A stretch of 64,000 bases of DNA from Kribbella kalugense (GCF_004365875.1 NZ_SODF01000001.1:3534001-3598000); one strand, 5' to 3'; positions 1 to 8,799 are shown, counted from the first letter of the stretch. Numbers and translations are program-made. Notes: a model not told the origin generated them from the letters alone.

Positions 1-267
1 CCGCTCGGGACACCGGCCCTCGCCACGGTCGCGCTGTTCACGTTCGTCGACTCCTGGAACGACCTGCTCGGTCCGCTGATCTTCGTCAACTCGCAGCGGC
101 TTCAGACGGTCCCGGTCGCCCTCGCGCTGTTCCGCGGTCTGGAGTTCACCAACACCGCCGCGTTGATGGCCGCCGCGACGATCACGATCGTTCCCGTGTT
201 CGCCGTCTTCATCCTTGCCCAGCGGTACTTCGTCATGGGGATCACACTCTCCGGAATGAAGGGATAG
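1..267 (+). CDS. Carbohydrate ABC transporter permease, C-terminal part
   Basis: Reading frame 1 is open from the window edge to a TAG at 265-267 and encodes the last 88 residues of a hydrophobic protein. It begins PLGTPALATVALFTFVDSWN followed by a DLLGPLIF stretch, the typical last two membrane segments of MalG/UgpE-type inner-membrane permeases, and ends in a short cytoplasmic tail (GITLSGMKG) usual for this family. The N-terminus and the EAA loop lie outside the window. The next gene starts 3 bases after the stop, so they are co-transcribed and the transporter probably imports the sugar or sugar acid that the next two enzymes degrade. The substrate cannot be read from this fragment. Confidence 0.85.
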   Translation, partial: PLGTPALATVALFTFVDSWNDLLGPLIFVNSQRLQTVPVALALFRGLEFTNTAALMAAATITIVPVFAVFILAQRYFVMGITLSGMKG

Positions 268-270
268 TCG

Positions 271-1410
271 ATGTCGATCATCACCAAGATCGAGACCTTC
301 GTCAGTGGCACCTTGTGCGTGGTGCGCGTGACCACCGACGACGGACTGATCGGTTACGGCCAGACCGCTCCGTCGGTGCCAGAGATCACCGAACAGGTGC
401 TGCACCGACTGGTGGCCCGGCACTTCCTCGGTCGCGACCCCTGGGAGCTGGCCGCACTCGTCGACGAAACGGTGCGCGCCGAGTACAAGTACCTCGGTGG
501 CTTTCTGTTCCGTGCCATCAGCGGCGTCGACACCGCGATCTGGGATCTGCAGGGACGCGCCACCGGACAACCGGTGTACAAGCTGCTTGGCGGCGCCGTA
601 CGTGATCGTGTCCCGGTCTATGCATCGAGCATGAGTCGGGAGATCCCCGTTGACGAGGAAGTCGGCCGGATCGCGGATGCGGTCGAGAAGTACGGACTGC
701 GGTGCGCGAAGGTCAAGATCGGGATCAGGAACGGCCGCGACGCCGAACTCTGGGAGGGGCGAACCGCCGCGCTCGTGCCGGCCATGCGGAAACACTTCGG
801 CGACGACTTCTGGCTCAGCGCCGACGCCAACGGCGCGTACTCCCCCGGCGGCGCCGTCCAGGTCGGCCGGAAACTCGAGGAGTACGGCGTCTTCCATCTC
901 GAGGAGCCGAATCCCTGCTGGGAGCTCGACAACATGAAGTACGTCGCCGATCACCTCGATCTCCCGATCGGCGCCGGGGAGCAGGAGTGGTCGCTGGAGA
1001 TCATCAGGCGGATGATCGCCGAGCGGCTGGTGGACGTGATCCAGCCCGACGTCTGCTACGTCGGCGGCATGACCCGAGCCCGGCAGGTCGCCCAACTGGC
1101 CGACCTGAACGGCATCCCGTGTACGCCGCACAGCTCCGGACACTCCCTGATCAAGATCTTCACCGCACACCTGGTGATGGCCTCGCCCGCCTGCACGCAG
1201 TTCCAGGAATGGAGTGTGGAACCACCCGGCAGCGTTTCAGCCTCTTCGAGCAAAGAGCCACGGCTGGCCGGGGTCTCCTCCGAGGTCTACGGCCCGATTC
1301 CATCGGTACAGGACGGCTACATCACCCTGGACGACACACCGGGGTGGGGAGTGGAGATCCTCCCCTCGTTCCTGGAGAAGGCCGAACGCCACGTGACGGG
1401 GCTCGAGTGA
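271..1410 (+). CDS. Mandelate racemase/muconate lactonizing enzyme family protein (sugar acid dehydratase-like)
   Basis: A 379-residue enolase-superfamily enzyme. The N-terminal capping domain covers about residues 1-125 and the TIM barrel 126-370. Visible catalytic groups are the K-x-K pair (K147, K149), metal ligands D185 (SADANG), E211 (LEEP) and E237 (GAGEQE), and the D260/H287 dyad, i.e. the mandelate-racemase/sugar-acid-dehydratase subgroup pattern. The family abstracts the proton alpha to a carboxylate; with a sugar transporter upstream, dehydration of an aldonate or aldarate is likely, though racemase or cycloisomerase activity is not excluded. An AAGGGA Shine-Dalgarno lies in the end of the permease gene. 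The stop overlaps the next start (GTGA), implying translational coupling. Confidence 0.85.
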   Translation: MSIITKIETFVSGTLCVVRVTTDDGLIGYGQTAPSVPEITEQVLHRLVARHFLGRDPWELAALVDETVRAEYKYLGGFLFRAISGVDTAIWDLQGRATGQPVYKLLGGAVRDRVPVYASSMSREIPVDEEVGRIADAVEKYGLRCAKVKIGIRNGRDAELWEGRTAALVPAMRKHFGDDFWLSADANGAYSPGGAVQVGRKLEEYGVFHLEEPNPCWELDNMKYVADHLDLPIGAGEQEWSLEIIRRMIAERLVDVIQPDVCYVGGMTRARQVAQLADLNGIPCTPHSSGHSLIKIFTAHLVMASPACTQFQEWSVEPPGSVSASSSKEPRLAGVSSEVYGPIPSVQDGYITLDDTPGWGVEILPSFLEKAERHVTGLE

Positions 1411-2765
1411 GCGAGTTCGACGGGCCGCGACCGCTGTGGGGAGAGGCGACGAATCACGCCCTGCGCGCCTTCCCGATCACCGGCCGCCAGATGCCCGAGC
1501 TCTTCATCCACTGCATTGTCGAGATCAAACGCGCGGCGGCCCTCACCAACGCCGAACTCGGACTCCTGGACGCCGACCGGACGAGTGCGATCGTGGCAGC
1601 CTGCGACGAAGTACTGGCCGGCAAGCACGCCGACCAGTTCCCCGTCGACGTCTACCAGACCGGCTCGGCGACGTCGAGCAACATGAATGTCAACGAGGTC
1701 ATCGCTTCGATCGCGGCCACCGCGTCCGGACTGGAGGTCCTCCCGCACGAACACGTCAATCGCGGCCAGTCCTCGAACGACGTGGTGCCTTCGGCCATGC
1801 GGATCGCGTTCCTGCGGGCGCAACGGGACCGTCTGCTTCCGGTACTGCGGGAATTGTCGGCCGCGTTGATGGTCAAGGCCGACGAGTTCTGGCCCGTCCT
1901 GAAGATCGCCCGTACCCATCTTCAGGACGCCACGCCGATGCGACTCGGCCAGGAATTCTGGGGCTGGGCCGGCCAGGTCGACGGAGCCGTGACACGCATC
2001 GAACGTGCTTCGGACGAACTGCGTGTTCTACCGCTCGGCGGTACCGCGGTCGGCACCGGAGTCGGAGCAGCGGATGGATTCGCCTCCCGCACCTGCGAAC
2101 TGCTGTCCGGCCGCCTGGACCTTTCGTTGACCGAGGCAACCAACCACTTCTGGGCGCAGAGCACGCTGGACAGCACGATGTCCGCCCACGCGGCAGTCCG
2201 GACCGCCGCACTGTCCTTGAACAAGGTTGCCTGCGACATCCGTCTGCTCGCCACCGGACCCCGCGCCGGACTGGGGGAACTGCAGGTTCCCGACGTCCGG
2301 GTGTCGAGCAGCATCATGCCCGGCAAGGTGCCGCCGTCGGTGATCGAGGCGGTCACGATGGCCGCGGCCCGCGTCGTCGGCAACGACGCGGTGATCACGT
2401 TCGCCCAATCAGGCAGCATCCTGCAGCTGAACGTGATGATGCCGGCGGCCATCGAGGCCTTTCTCGAATCGGTCGACCTGCTCTCGTCGGCCACCGGCAA
2501 CTTCACCCAGCAATGTGTACGCGGCATCGCGGCCACCGAGGTCGGACCCGAGAACGTACGGTCGAGCGTCATGCTCACCACGGCTCTGACGCCACACATC
2601 GGCCACCACGCAGCCGCCAAGATCACCGAGGAGGCCCTGTCCACAGGAGATCCGGTCGATGTCGTCGCCGCCCGCCACGGCATCCCTCGTGAGCAGTTCT
2701 GGCAATGGTGCGACCCCAAAACCATGACAGGCGCCGACGACCAACGTCCCTGGACAACCACTTGA
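1407..2765 (+). CDS. Class II fumarase/aspartase superfamily lyase
   Basis: A 452-residue protein, the usual length for FumC. The GTG at 1407 overlaps the upstream stop; a much longer open frame extends upstream but is only the shadow of the previous gene. Conserved blocks are TGSATSSNMN (85-94), QSSND (121-125), ARTHLQDATP (168-177, with the fumarase His171) and the signature loop at 300-310. That loop reads SSSIMPGKVPP where the family has GSSxMPxKxNP, so the leading Gly and the conserved Asn are replaced. The fold and the SS-loop serine are kept, so it should be a lyase adding or removing water or ammonia across a fumarate-like double bond. Because it is coupled to a sugar-acid dehydratase, a specialised substrate is as likely as housekeeping fumarate hydration. 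Confidence 0.8.
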   Translation: MSEFDGPRPLWGEATNHALRAFPITGRQMPELFIHCIVEIKRAAALTNAELGLLDADRTSAIVAACDEVLAGKHADQFPVDVYQTGSATSSNMNVNEVIASIAATASGLEVLPHEHVNRGQSSNDVVPSAMRIAFLRAQRDRLLPVLRELSAALMVKADEFWPVLKIARTHLQDATPMRLGQEFWGWAGQVDGAVTRIERASDELRVLPLGGTAVGTGVGAADGFASRTCELLSGRLDLSLTEATNHFWAQSTLDSTMSAHAAVRTAALSLNKVACDIRLLATGPRAGLGELQVPDVRVSSSIMPGKVPPSVIEAVTMAAARVVGNDAVITFAQSGSILQLNVMMPAAIEAFLESVDLLSSATGNFTQQCVRGIAATEVGPENVRSSVMLTTALTPHIGHHAAAKITEEALSTGDPVDVVAARHGIPREQFWQWCDPKTMTGADDQRPWTTT

Positions 2766-2772
2766 GCACCAG

Positions 2773-3804
2773 TTAGCGCAGGAACTGTAGGAGGATGTTG
2801 GTGAGTTCGGTGGGGTGTTCTTGGTAGAGCCAGTGGCCGGAGTTCGGGATGACCAGGCCGGTCACGTTATCGGCGTACTGGCTGACCCAGGTGGCCTCAC
2901 GGGTGCCGAGGTTGCCTGAGGCACCGATCGCGAGGACCGGCATGGTGAGCTTGGTCTGCTGGTAGACGGCGTTGTCCTTGACGTCTTGGGGCAGGGTGGC
3001 GAACCACTGGATGCTTGCCCGCAAGTGTCCAGGTTGTGCGAGGGCATGCGCGTAGATCTTCAGGTCGCATGGGGTGAGGGCGCCCTTGACCACCTCGCTC
3101 AGCGGCATGAAGTCGGTCACCCACTGCAGCTCCCGGCCGGTCATCAGGTCCTCGGCCAGGCCGTTCTTCTCGGCGAACAGGCCGAACCACCACAGCCCGG
3201 GACCGTTCGGCGTCAGCGAGGGGAACGTGTAGATGGTCGGGTCCGGGATCGGGGCCTCGCTGAGCACGAGTTTCACGACGTCGTCGCGATGGGCTGCGGC
3301 GTACGGATAGGCGACTGTGGTGCCGATGTCGTGGCCGACGACCCTGAGGTTGTGGCTGAGGCCGAGCTTGACCATGAGCGCGTAGATGTCGGCGGCCATG
3401 GCCTTCTTCGTATAGGTGGCGGAGGAGGCCGGAGCATCGCTCAGCCCGGCGCCCGGCAGGTCGGGCGCGACGACCGTGTAGTGCTCGGCGAGTGCAGGCA
3501 GGACGCGGTCCCACGTGTACCAGGTCTGCGGGTAGCCGTGCAGCAGGAGCAGGGTCGGCCCGTGACCGCCGCGCACGTAGTTGATGCCGATGCCGTTGAC
3601 CTTGACCTTGCGCTCGACGAAGCCGGCCGGAGGTGACGGGTTGAGCGAACAGCCGCGTTCGGCCGTTTGGGCAGCGCCGCCCGAGGCGGGCCGGGCCTGA
3701 GCGGATCCGGCTGCGATGAGCAGCCCGGCGACGCCGGCGACCGCCGCGATGATGGTGACAAGTGGACGCGCGCTCTTCAGACGCGCAGCGCGGGTGAGCT
3801 TCAT
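2773..3804 (-). CDS. Secreted alpha/beta hydrolase, epoxide hydrolase-like
   Basis: A 343-residue protein. The chosen ATG at 3804 has an AAAGG Shine-Dalgarno seven bases upstream; an in-frame ATG at 3819 is less well placed, and the longer frame reaching 4197 runs antisense to the LysR gene. Residues 1-38 form a signal peptide (basic start, hydrophobic core, AQA-like cleavage). The mature part carries the oxyanion motif HGYPQTWY, a nucleophile elbow GHDIGT whose Asp is typical of epoxide hydrolases and haloalkane dehalogenases rather than Ser esterases, and a C-terminal catalytic His in NSGHWLYQEHP. It therefore probably hydrolyses an epoxide or related electrophile outside the membrane. It lies 53 bases downstream of the LysR gene on the same strand, behind its own palindrome. 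Confidence 0.85.
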   Translation of the reverse strand: MKLTRAARLKSARPLVTIIAAVAGVAGLLIAAGSAQARPASGGAAQTAERGCSLNPSPPAGFVERKVKVNGIGINYVRGGHGPTLLLLHGYPQTWYTWDRVLPALAEHYTVVAPDLPGAGLSDAPASSATYTKKAMAADIYALMVKLGLSHNLRVVGHDIGTTVAYPYAAAHRDDVVKLVLSEAPIPDPTIYTFPSLTPNGPGLWWFGLFAEKNGLAEDLMTGRELQWVTDFMPLSEVVKGALTPCDLKIYAHALAQPGHLRASIQWFATLPQDVKDNAVYQQTKLTMPVLAIGASGNLGTREATWVSQYADNVTGLVIPNSGHWLYQEHPTELTNILLQFLR

Positions 3805-3815
3805 TTCCAAACCTT

Positions 3816-3846
3816 TCATCGAGTGAATAGTGCTTCCACTCGATGA
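3816..3846. promoter_or_regulatory. 31-bp inverted repeat upstream of the secreted hydrolase
   Basis: TCATCGAGTG (3816-3825) and CACTCGATGA (3837-3846) are perfect 10-base inverted arms around 11 bases. The element lies between the LysR stop and the hydrolase start, 12 bases before the latter, so it looks like an operator over the hydrolase promoter. The N11 spacing would suit a LysR-type site, and LysR is encoded next door, but this assignment is inference. A transcription attenuator hairpin is the alternative. Confidence 0.6.
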
Positions 3847-3857
3847 GAACCTCCTGC

Positions 3858-4808
3858 TCAGGAAGGCCGATAGCCTTCGTCGCGGGCCTGGATGAGATGG
3901 TTTCCATCTCTCTCGGAGCTGTGCTGGGCCAGCATGCCGGTGGCGAAGGCGGCGGCCGCGGGGCTGGTTTCGGCGTGGGGCGGGAGGATCAGGTAGAGGT
4001 GGCGGTCCAGTTGGGCGCCGTCGACTTGGACGTGACGCAGCGGGGTGTCGGGGTCGGTCAGGACCTTGTACTGCAGGCCTACCGGGGTGAATCCGATGCC
4101 GGCGCCGGCGGCGATCATCTCCAGCAGGACCTCCCAGTCGCCGGCCTCCGCGACGATCCGCCGCGTGATTCCTGCCCCGGCGAACAGGGCATCGCACAGC
4201 AGCCGCGCGGTCCAGCCCGGGGGTACGTCGACAAACCGCTCGCCGTCGAGGTCGGCAACCGTCACGTGGTCGCGGCGGGCAAGTTCGTGATCGCTGCGAC
4301 AGGTCAACGCGAGCGGCTCGCTGGCCAGCGAGGTCAGGCGCAGCCGGCCGCGCTGCTCCAGAGCCGGTCCGATGGCGCAGTCGAGCTCGCCGTTCTCCAC
4401 CATGTCGAGCATGTCGAGCGCGGCGGTGCCGCGCATCCGGACGTCGACGCCGGGGTGGTCGCGCAGGAACTCACCGAGGTACGCCGCGAACGGTACGAGG
4501 TACTGCGCCGAGAGGGCGATGCCGAGGCGGAGCCGGCCAACGAGCACGTCCCGGGTCTCCTGCACCGCGCGACGGGCGGTCTCCGCGGCACGCAACGCCT
4601 CGCGCGCCGGCCCGACCAGGGCCTCCCCGGTGGCGGTGAGCCGGACCGGCCGGGTGCCGCGGATGTACAGCTCGGTGCCCAGCTCGCGTTCCAGGGACTG
4701 CAGCGAGTTCGACAGCCCGGATTGCACGATCAGCTCGCGACGGGCCGCCGCGGTCACGCTGCGCTCCTCCGCGAGGGCGATGAAATGGCGTAGCTGGCGC
4801 AGCTCCAT
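3858..4808 (-). CDS. LysR-family transcriptional regulator
   Basis: A 316-residue cytoplasmic DNA-binding protein of standard LTTR length. The start at 4808 (MELRQLRHFIALAEE) is preceded by GGAGG at a seven-base spacing; a 36-residue upstream extension in the open frame lacks family similarity. Residues 1-60 form the winged helix-turn-helix (SVTAAARRELIVQSGLSNSL), followed by a linker helix and an effector-binding domain (about 90-300). It is divergent from the CocE/NonD hydrolase gene at 4935, with a 126-base shared intergenic region, and upstream of the exported hydrolase. LTTRs typically regulate a divergent neighbour, so the hydrolases are the likely targets; the inducer is unknown. Confidence 0.92.
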   Translation of the reverse strand: MELRQLRHFIALAEERSVTAAARRELIVQSGLSNSLQSLERELGTELYIRGTRPVRLTATGEALVGPAREALRAAETARRAVQETRDVLVGRLRLGIALSAQYLVPFAAYLGEFLRDHPGVDVRMRGTAALDMLDMVENGELDCAIGPALEQRGRLRLTSLASEPLALTCRSDHELARRDHVTVADLDGERFVDVPPGWTARLLCDALFAGAGITRRIVAEAGDWEVLLEMIAAGAGIGFTPVGLQYKVLTDPDTPLRHVQVDGAQLDRHLYLILPPHAETSPAAAAFATGMLAQHSSERDGNHLIQARDEGYRPS

Positions 4809-4934
4809 GCCCGAACCTCCATCTGCTGAGCGGATCGAGAGTATCTGAGCCCGCTGCCGCCGTACCCCTGTTGGGGCCGCTCCGGCCGAGGTTGATTGGG
4901 AGTCGGACCCAGACACCTACACAAGGAGCACTTG

Positions 4935-6632
4935 ATGCGCATCGATTGGGATGTGCCGATCACCATGGACGACGGCCTGGTCCTGCGGGCCGACATCTTC
5001 CGGCCGGACGCGGACGGCCGTTATCCGGTGATCATGACGCACGGGCCGTACGCCAAGGGACTGTCGTTCCAGCAGGCGTTCACCTTCGCGTGGTCGAACC
5101 TGGAGGCCGAGCACCCCGACGCGCTCGCCGGTTCGTCCAACCGCTACCAGAACTGGGAGACCGTCGATCCGGAGAAGTGGGTCCCCGACGGGTACGTCGT
5201 GATCCGCGTCGACGCCCGCGGCTCCGGACGCTCCCCCGGGTACGTCGACATCTTCTCGCCGCGCGAGGCCCTCGACTACTACACCTGCATCGAATGGGCC
5301 GGCGTACAGCAATGGAGCAACGGCAAGGTCGGCCTGCTCGGGATCTCGTACTACGCCGTCAATCAATGGCAGGTCGCCGCGCTGCAACCGCCGCACCTCG
5401 CGGCGATCTGTCCGTGGGAGGGTGCGACCGACTACTACCGGGAGTTCACCCACCACGGCGGTATTCCCAGCGACTTTCTCAGCCAGTGGTTCCCACCGCA
5501 GGTGGAGGCGATGCAGCACGGCGTCGGCGACCGCGGCGCACGCAATCCAGTCACCGGAGTACCAGTGGCCGGCCCGGAGACGCTCGATCCGGACGTGCTC
5601 GAGAAGAGCCGCGCGGACGTGGTCGCAGAGATGCTCGCCCGCCCGGTTCTGGACGACTACTACCGGGACCGGTCGGCTGACCTCACCAAGGTCACCGTGC
5701 CTACTCTCTCCGCCACGAACTGGGGCCACCACCTGCACACCCGCGGCGGATTCGACGGCTACAACGCGATCCCAGCCGAGCAGAAGTGGCTCGAGGTCCA
5801 CGGGCAGCAGCACTGGGTCGAGTTCTACACCGACTACGGCCTGCGGCTGCAGAAACGGTTCTTCGGCCACTTCCTCAAGGGCGAGGACACGGGCTGGGCC
5901 GACCAGCCACCGGTGTTCCTCAACGTCCGCCGGGTGGACGGCACGTTCGCGCAGCGCGCCGAGAACGAGTGGCCGCTCGCGCGGACCGACTGGACAACGT
6001 TCCATCTCGACCTCGACCGCCAGGAACTGACCACCACACCGCCGCGGTCCGAGACAAGCGTCGACTTCGCCGCACTCGGCGACGGGATCACGTTGTGGAC
6101 GGAGCCGTTGAGCGTCGAGACCGAGATCACCGGGCCGGCCTCCGCGCACCTGACCGTTGCCTCCAGCACCGAAGACGCCGACCTCTTCCTCGTACTGCGG
6201 GTGCAGGACCCGAACGGAATCGACGTCACGTTCCCCGGCGCGATGGACCCCGAGGGCGCGATCGCGTTCGGCTGGCTACGTGCTTCGCTGCGCGCGACCG
6301 ATCCGGCGCTCAGTACGCCGTACCGGCCGTGGCAGACCTACACCGAATCGCAGCCGCTCACGCCAGGCGAGCCGGTCGGCGTCGACGTGGAGATCTGGCC
6401 GACCTCGGTGATCATCCCGGCCGGCTACCGACTCGGCGTCACGCTGACCGGCCGCGACTTCACGTTCCCCGGCGAAGGTCCGTGGCCGGAGGCGTACGGC
6501 GTCCGCATGCGCGGCAACGGCATCTTCGTCCACACCGACGAACGCGGCCGCCCACAAACCGTCTTCGCCGGCACCACCACCCTCTTCAACGGCGCCTCCC
6601 TACTACTACCAATCATCCCGGTGTCAGGCTGA
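4935..6632 (+). CDS. CocE/NonD family hydrolase (X-Pro dipeptidyl-peptidase S15 fold)
   Basis: A 565-residue serine hydrolase. The ATG at 4935 follows AAGGAG at eight bases. The alpha/beta-hydrolase domain spans about residues 15-330, with the nucleophile in GLLGISYYA and the catalytic His expected in the VHGQQHWVEFY region. The C-terminal jelly-roll domain (about 345-565) is the one that cocaine esterases and X-Pro dipeptidases share. No signal peptide is seen, so it is probably cytosolic. Family members cleave esters, acylated amines or Xaa-Pro peptides, and the substrate cannot be chosen from sequence. Its end overlaps the convergent MFS gene by nine bases. Confidence 0.85.
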   Translation: MRIDWDVPITMDDGLVLRADIFRPDADGRYPVIMTHGPYAKGLSFQQAFTFAWSNLEAEHPDALAGSSNRYQNWETVDPEKWVPDGYVVIRVDARGSGRSPGYVDIFSPREALDYYTCIEWAGVQQWSNGKVGLLGISYYAVNQWQVAALQPPHLAAICPWEGATDYYREFTHHGGIPSDFLSQWFPPQVEAMQHGVGDRGARNPVTGVPVAGPETLDPDVLEKSRADVVAEMLARPVLDDYYRDRSADLTKVTVPTLSATNWGHHLHTRGGFDGYNAIPAEQKWLEVHGQQHWVEFYTDYGLRLQKRFFGHFLKGEDTGWADQPPVFLNVRRVDGTFAQRAENEWPLARTDWTTFHLDLDRQELTTTPPRSETSVDFAALGDGITLWTEPLSVETEITGPASAHLTVASSTEDADLFLVLRVQDPNGIDVTFPGAMDPEGAIAFGWLRASLRATDPALSTPYRPWQTYTESQPLTPGEPVGVDVEIWPTSVIIPAGYRLGVTLTGRDFTFPGEGPWPEAYGVRMRGNGIFVHTDERGRPQTVFAGTTTLFNGASLLLPIIPVSG

Positions 6633-8312
6633 CAGGCGGTGAGGGGCCTTGCCTGGTTCGACCATGACGACGGTACGGGCGGCGTTGTGGAGGACCGCGG
6701 TGGTGAAGCTGCCGTCGGCGAACTGGGCCGCCTGGCCGCGCGGCGACCGGCCGACCGCGATGGCGCGCGCGTCGATGTCGTTGGCGTGCTGGGCGAGGAC
6801 CCGGCCGGCGGCCGCGTGGTCGCCGACGCTGGTGAGCACCTGACCGGTGGCGGCGATTCCCAGCGTGAACAGCCGGTCGAGATGGCTCAGGACCGTGGCG
6901 CGGGCCTGTTCGGCGTCCTCGGCGTCGATGGCCAGCTCCTCGACGACGGCGGTCTCGCGGATGTGCACGACCTCCAACGGGCGGCCGGCGTCGCGAGCCA
7001 TCAGGGCGGCCGCGTCGACGATCTCGTCGGCGTTCTCGATGGCGCCGACCGCGACGATGACCGGCTGGTACCCCGGGGCGGGTGTGGCCCCGACGCGTTG
7101 CAGGCTTGGGCAAACGGGCTCGCCCTCGACCGCGCCCTTCTCGGCCGCGTCGACCAGTTTGTGGCCGGAGGCAAGAACAACGATGGCCAGGATGAAGGCG
7201 ACGCCACCGAGGTAGAAGGGCACACTGAGGTTGGTCGCGTCGGCCAGCTTGCCCGCGACGAACGGGGCCAGGCCGCCGCCGATGAACCGGACGAAGCCGT
7301 ACGCCGAGGAGGCGACCGGCCGCTCGACCGGCGAGACGAGCATCACCGCCTGGGTGGTCAAGGTGTTGTTGATGCCGATGAACGCGCCGCTGACGATCAC
7401 CGCGACGATCACCGCCGCCGGAGTGTTCACACCGATCGCGATGACGGCCATGACGATGCCGAGGCAGAACAGGTTGACGTACAGCACCTTCGCCGTACCG
7501 AATCGCGCCTGCAGCCGCGGGGCGAAGAACACACTGAACGCGGCGACCAGCAGACCCCAGCCGGTGAAGACGAGACCGAGCTTGTGGGCGTTGAGTTCCA
7601 TCGGGTACGGCGCATAGCCGAGCATGGTGAAGAAGCCCCAGTTGTACAGCAGCGCCATGATGCCCATCGTCAGCAGGCCGCGGTGTCGCAATGCCTTGAG
7701 TGGCGCGGCCAATGACGTCTTGTGCTCCGGCTTCGGCAGGTTCGGGACGAACGCGATGGTCGCGACCAGGGCGATGAACATCAGCACCGCGACACCGAAG
7801 AACGGCCCGCGCCAGCTGATGCTGCCGAGCTCACCGCCGAGCAGCGGCCCGACCGCGATACCGAGACCAAGCGCGGTCTCGTACAGGATGATCGCCCCGG
7901 CGAAGCCGCCGCTGGCCGAGGCCACGATGACGGCGAGGCTGGTCGCGATGAAGAGGGCGTTGCCCAGTCCCCAGCCGGCCCGGAAGCCGACGATGCCGCC
8001 GATCGAGTTCGACGTACCGGCGAGCCCGGCGAAGATGACGATGAGGACCAGGCCCGCGATCAAGGTGCGCTTGGCGCCGATGCGGCTGGACACCCAGCCG
8101 ACCGCCAGCATCGCGACCGCGGTCACGACCAGATAGCTGGTGAACAGCAGCGACACCTGGCTCGGCGTGGCGTGCAAGCTGCCGGCCAGCGCGGGCAGGA
8201 TCGGATCGACGAGCCCGATGCCCATGAACGAGACGACACAGGCGAACGCCACCGCCCAAACGGCACGCGGCTGCTTGAACGGGCTCGGAGCTGTCCCATG
8301 GGACGCGGTCAT
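6624..8312 (-). CDS. MFS transporter fused to a universal-stress-protein domain
   Basis: A 562-residue fusion. Residues 15 to about 395 form a 12-helix major facilitator of the drug-efflux type, with the loop motif GWVSSRIGAKRT between helices 2 and 3. After a linker, residues of about 415-555 make a cytoplasmic UspA-like alpha/beta domain, including an AVGRSPRG stretch and a GS-containing loop resembling the nucleotide-binding G-x2-G-x9-G(S/T) pattern. The Usp part may sense ATP/AMP or stress and gate export, which is inference. It starts 29 bases after the MarR gene and forms an operon with it, as in many MarR-repressed efflux systems. The frame is continuous, so the fusion is not due to a broken stop. 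Confidence 0.87.
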   Translation of the reverse strand: MTASHGTAPSPFKQPRAVWAVAFACVVSFMGIGLVDPILPALAGSLHATPSQVSLLFTSYLVVTAVAMLAVGWVSSRIGAKRTLIAGLVLIVIFAGLAGTSNSIGGIVGFRAGWGLGNALFIATSLAVIVASASGGFAGAIILYETALGLGIAVGPLLGGELGSISWRGPFFGVAVLMFIALVATIAFVPNLPKPEHKTSLAAPLKALRHRGLLTMGIMALLYNWGFFTMLGYAPYPMELNAHKLGLVFTGWGLLVAAFSVFFAPRLQARFGTAKVLYVNLFCLGIVMAVIAIGVNTPAAVIVAVIVSGAFIGINNTLTTQAVMLVSPVERPVASSAYGFVRFIGGGLAPFVAGKLADATNLSVPFYLGGVAFILAIVVLASGHKLVDAAEKGAVEGEPVCPSLQRVGATPAPGYQPVIVAVGAIENADEIVDAAALMARDAGRPLEVVHIRETAVVEELAIDAEDAEQARATVLSHLDRLFTLGIAATGQVLTSVGDHAAAGRVLAQHANDIDARAIAVGRSPRGQAAQFADGSFTTAVLHNAARTVVMVEPGKAPHRLSA

Positions 8313-8341
8313 CTGCAGGTTCTCCTCACGATGGGGCGTGT

Positions 8342-8782
8342 TCAGTCCGACGACCGGGATTCGACAAGGCGGGCGAGTGCGGGCAGTGCGGCCGCGATAG
8401 CGGCCTGGTCCTCGGGATCGAGGCGGTCGAGCGTCTGCTGCAGCGCCTCGGCCCGCTCCGCACGCCGCCGATTGAGCAGCTCGAGTCCGGCCTCGGTCGC
8501 CTCGACCAGCACCGTGCGACGGTCGTCGGTCTTGGCGGTACGGCGTACCAGGCCCTCGCGCTCCATCCGGGTGACCAACTGCGTCATCCCCGGCTGCGAA
8601 GCGCGCTGGGCCTGAGCCAGCTCCGTCACGCCGAGCGCGCCGTCCCGCCCAAGCCGATGCAACGCGGCCGAGGCTGTCGCACTGAGATCGCCGGCGGTCG
8701 AGACCTGGCGAATGAACGTCACCAACTGCTCGAGCACCACAACCAGTTCAGTGCCGGACGTTTGCATAACCCCATTATGCAT
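8342..8782 (-). CDS. MarR-family transcriptional regulator
   Basis: A 146-residue winged-helix repressor. It has the MarR core: an N-terminal dimerisation helix, recognition helices around GVTELAQAQRASQPGMTQLV and the wing with RRTAKTDDRRT. The start at 8782 is supported by an AAGGA four to five bases upstream; an ATG at 8767 is a shorter alternative with a poorer ribosome site. It is the first gene of a two-gene operon with the MFS-USP exporter, so it most likely represses that exporter until a toxic ligand binds. Palindromes overlapping its own start indicate autoregulation. Confidence 0.92.
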   Translation of the reverse strand: MHNGVMQTSGTELVVVLEQLVTFIRQVSTAGDLSATASAALHRLGRDGALGVTELAQAQRASQPGMTQLVTRMEREGLVRRTAKTDDRRTVLVEATEAGLELLNRRRAERAEALQQTLDRLDPEDQAAIAAALPALARLVESRSSD

Positions 8783-8799
8783 AACATCCTTATGAATGC
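8763..8799. promoter_or_regulatory. Overlapping palindromes at the marR start (putative MarR operator)
   Basis: TGCATAA (8763-8769), five bases, then TTATGCA (8775-8781) form a perfect inverted repeat. A second half-matching unit follows, TGCATAA at 8778-8784 and TTATG at 8790-8794. Such AT-rich palindromes in GC-rich DNA are typical MarR sites. The position over the start codon would let the repressor block its own and the exporter's transcription. Confidence 0.7.

Noticed and set aside
702..1406. Long open frame that would extend the fumarase-like protein by 235 residues
   Set aside because: It is the +2 shadow of the dehydratase gene, Arg-rich and without family similarity; GTG at 1407 gives the standard fumarase length.
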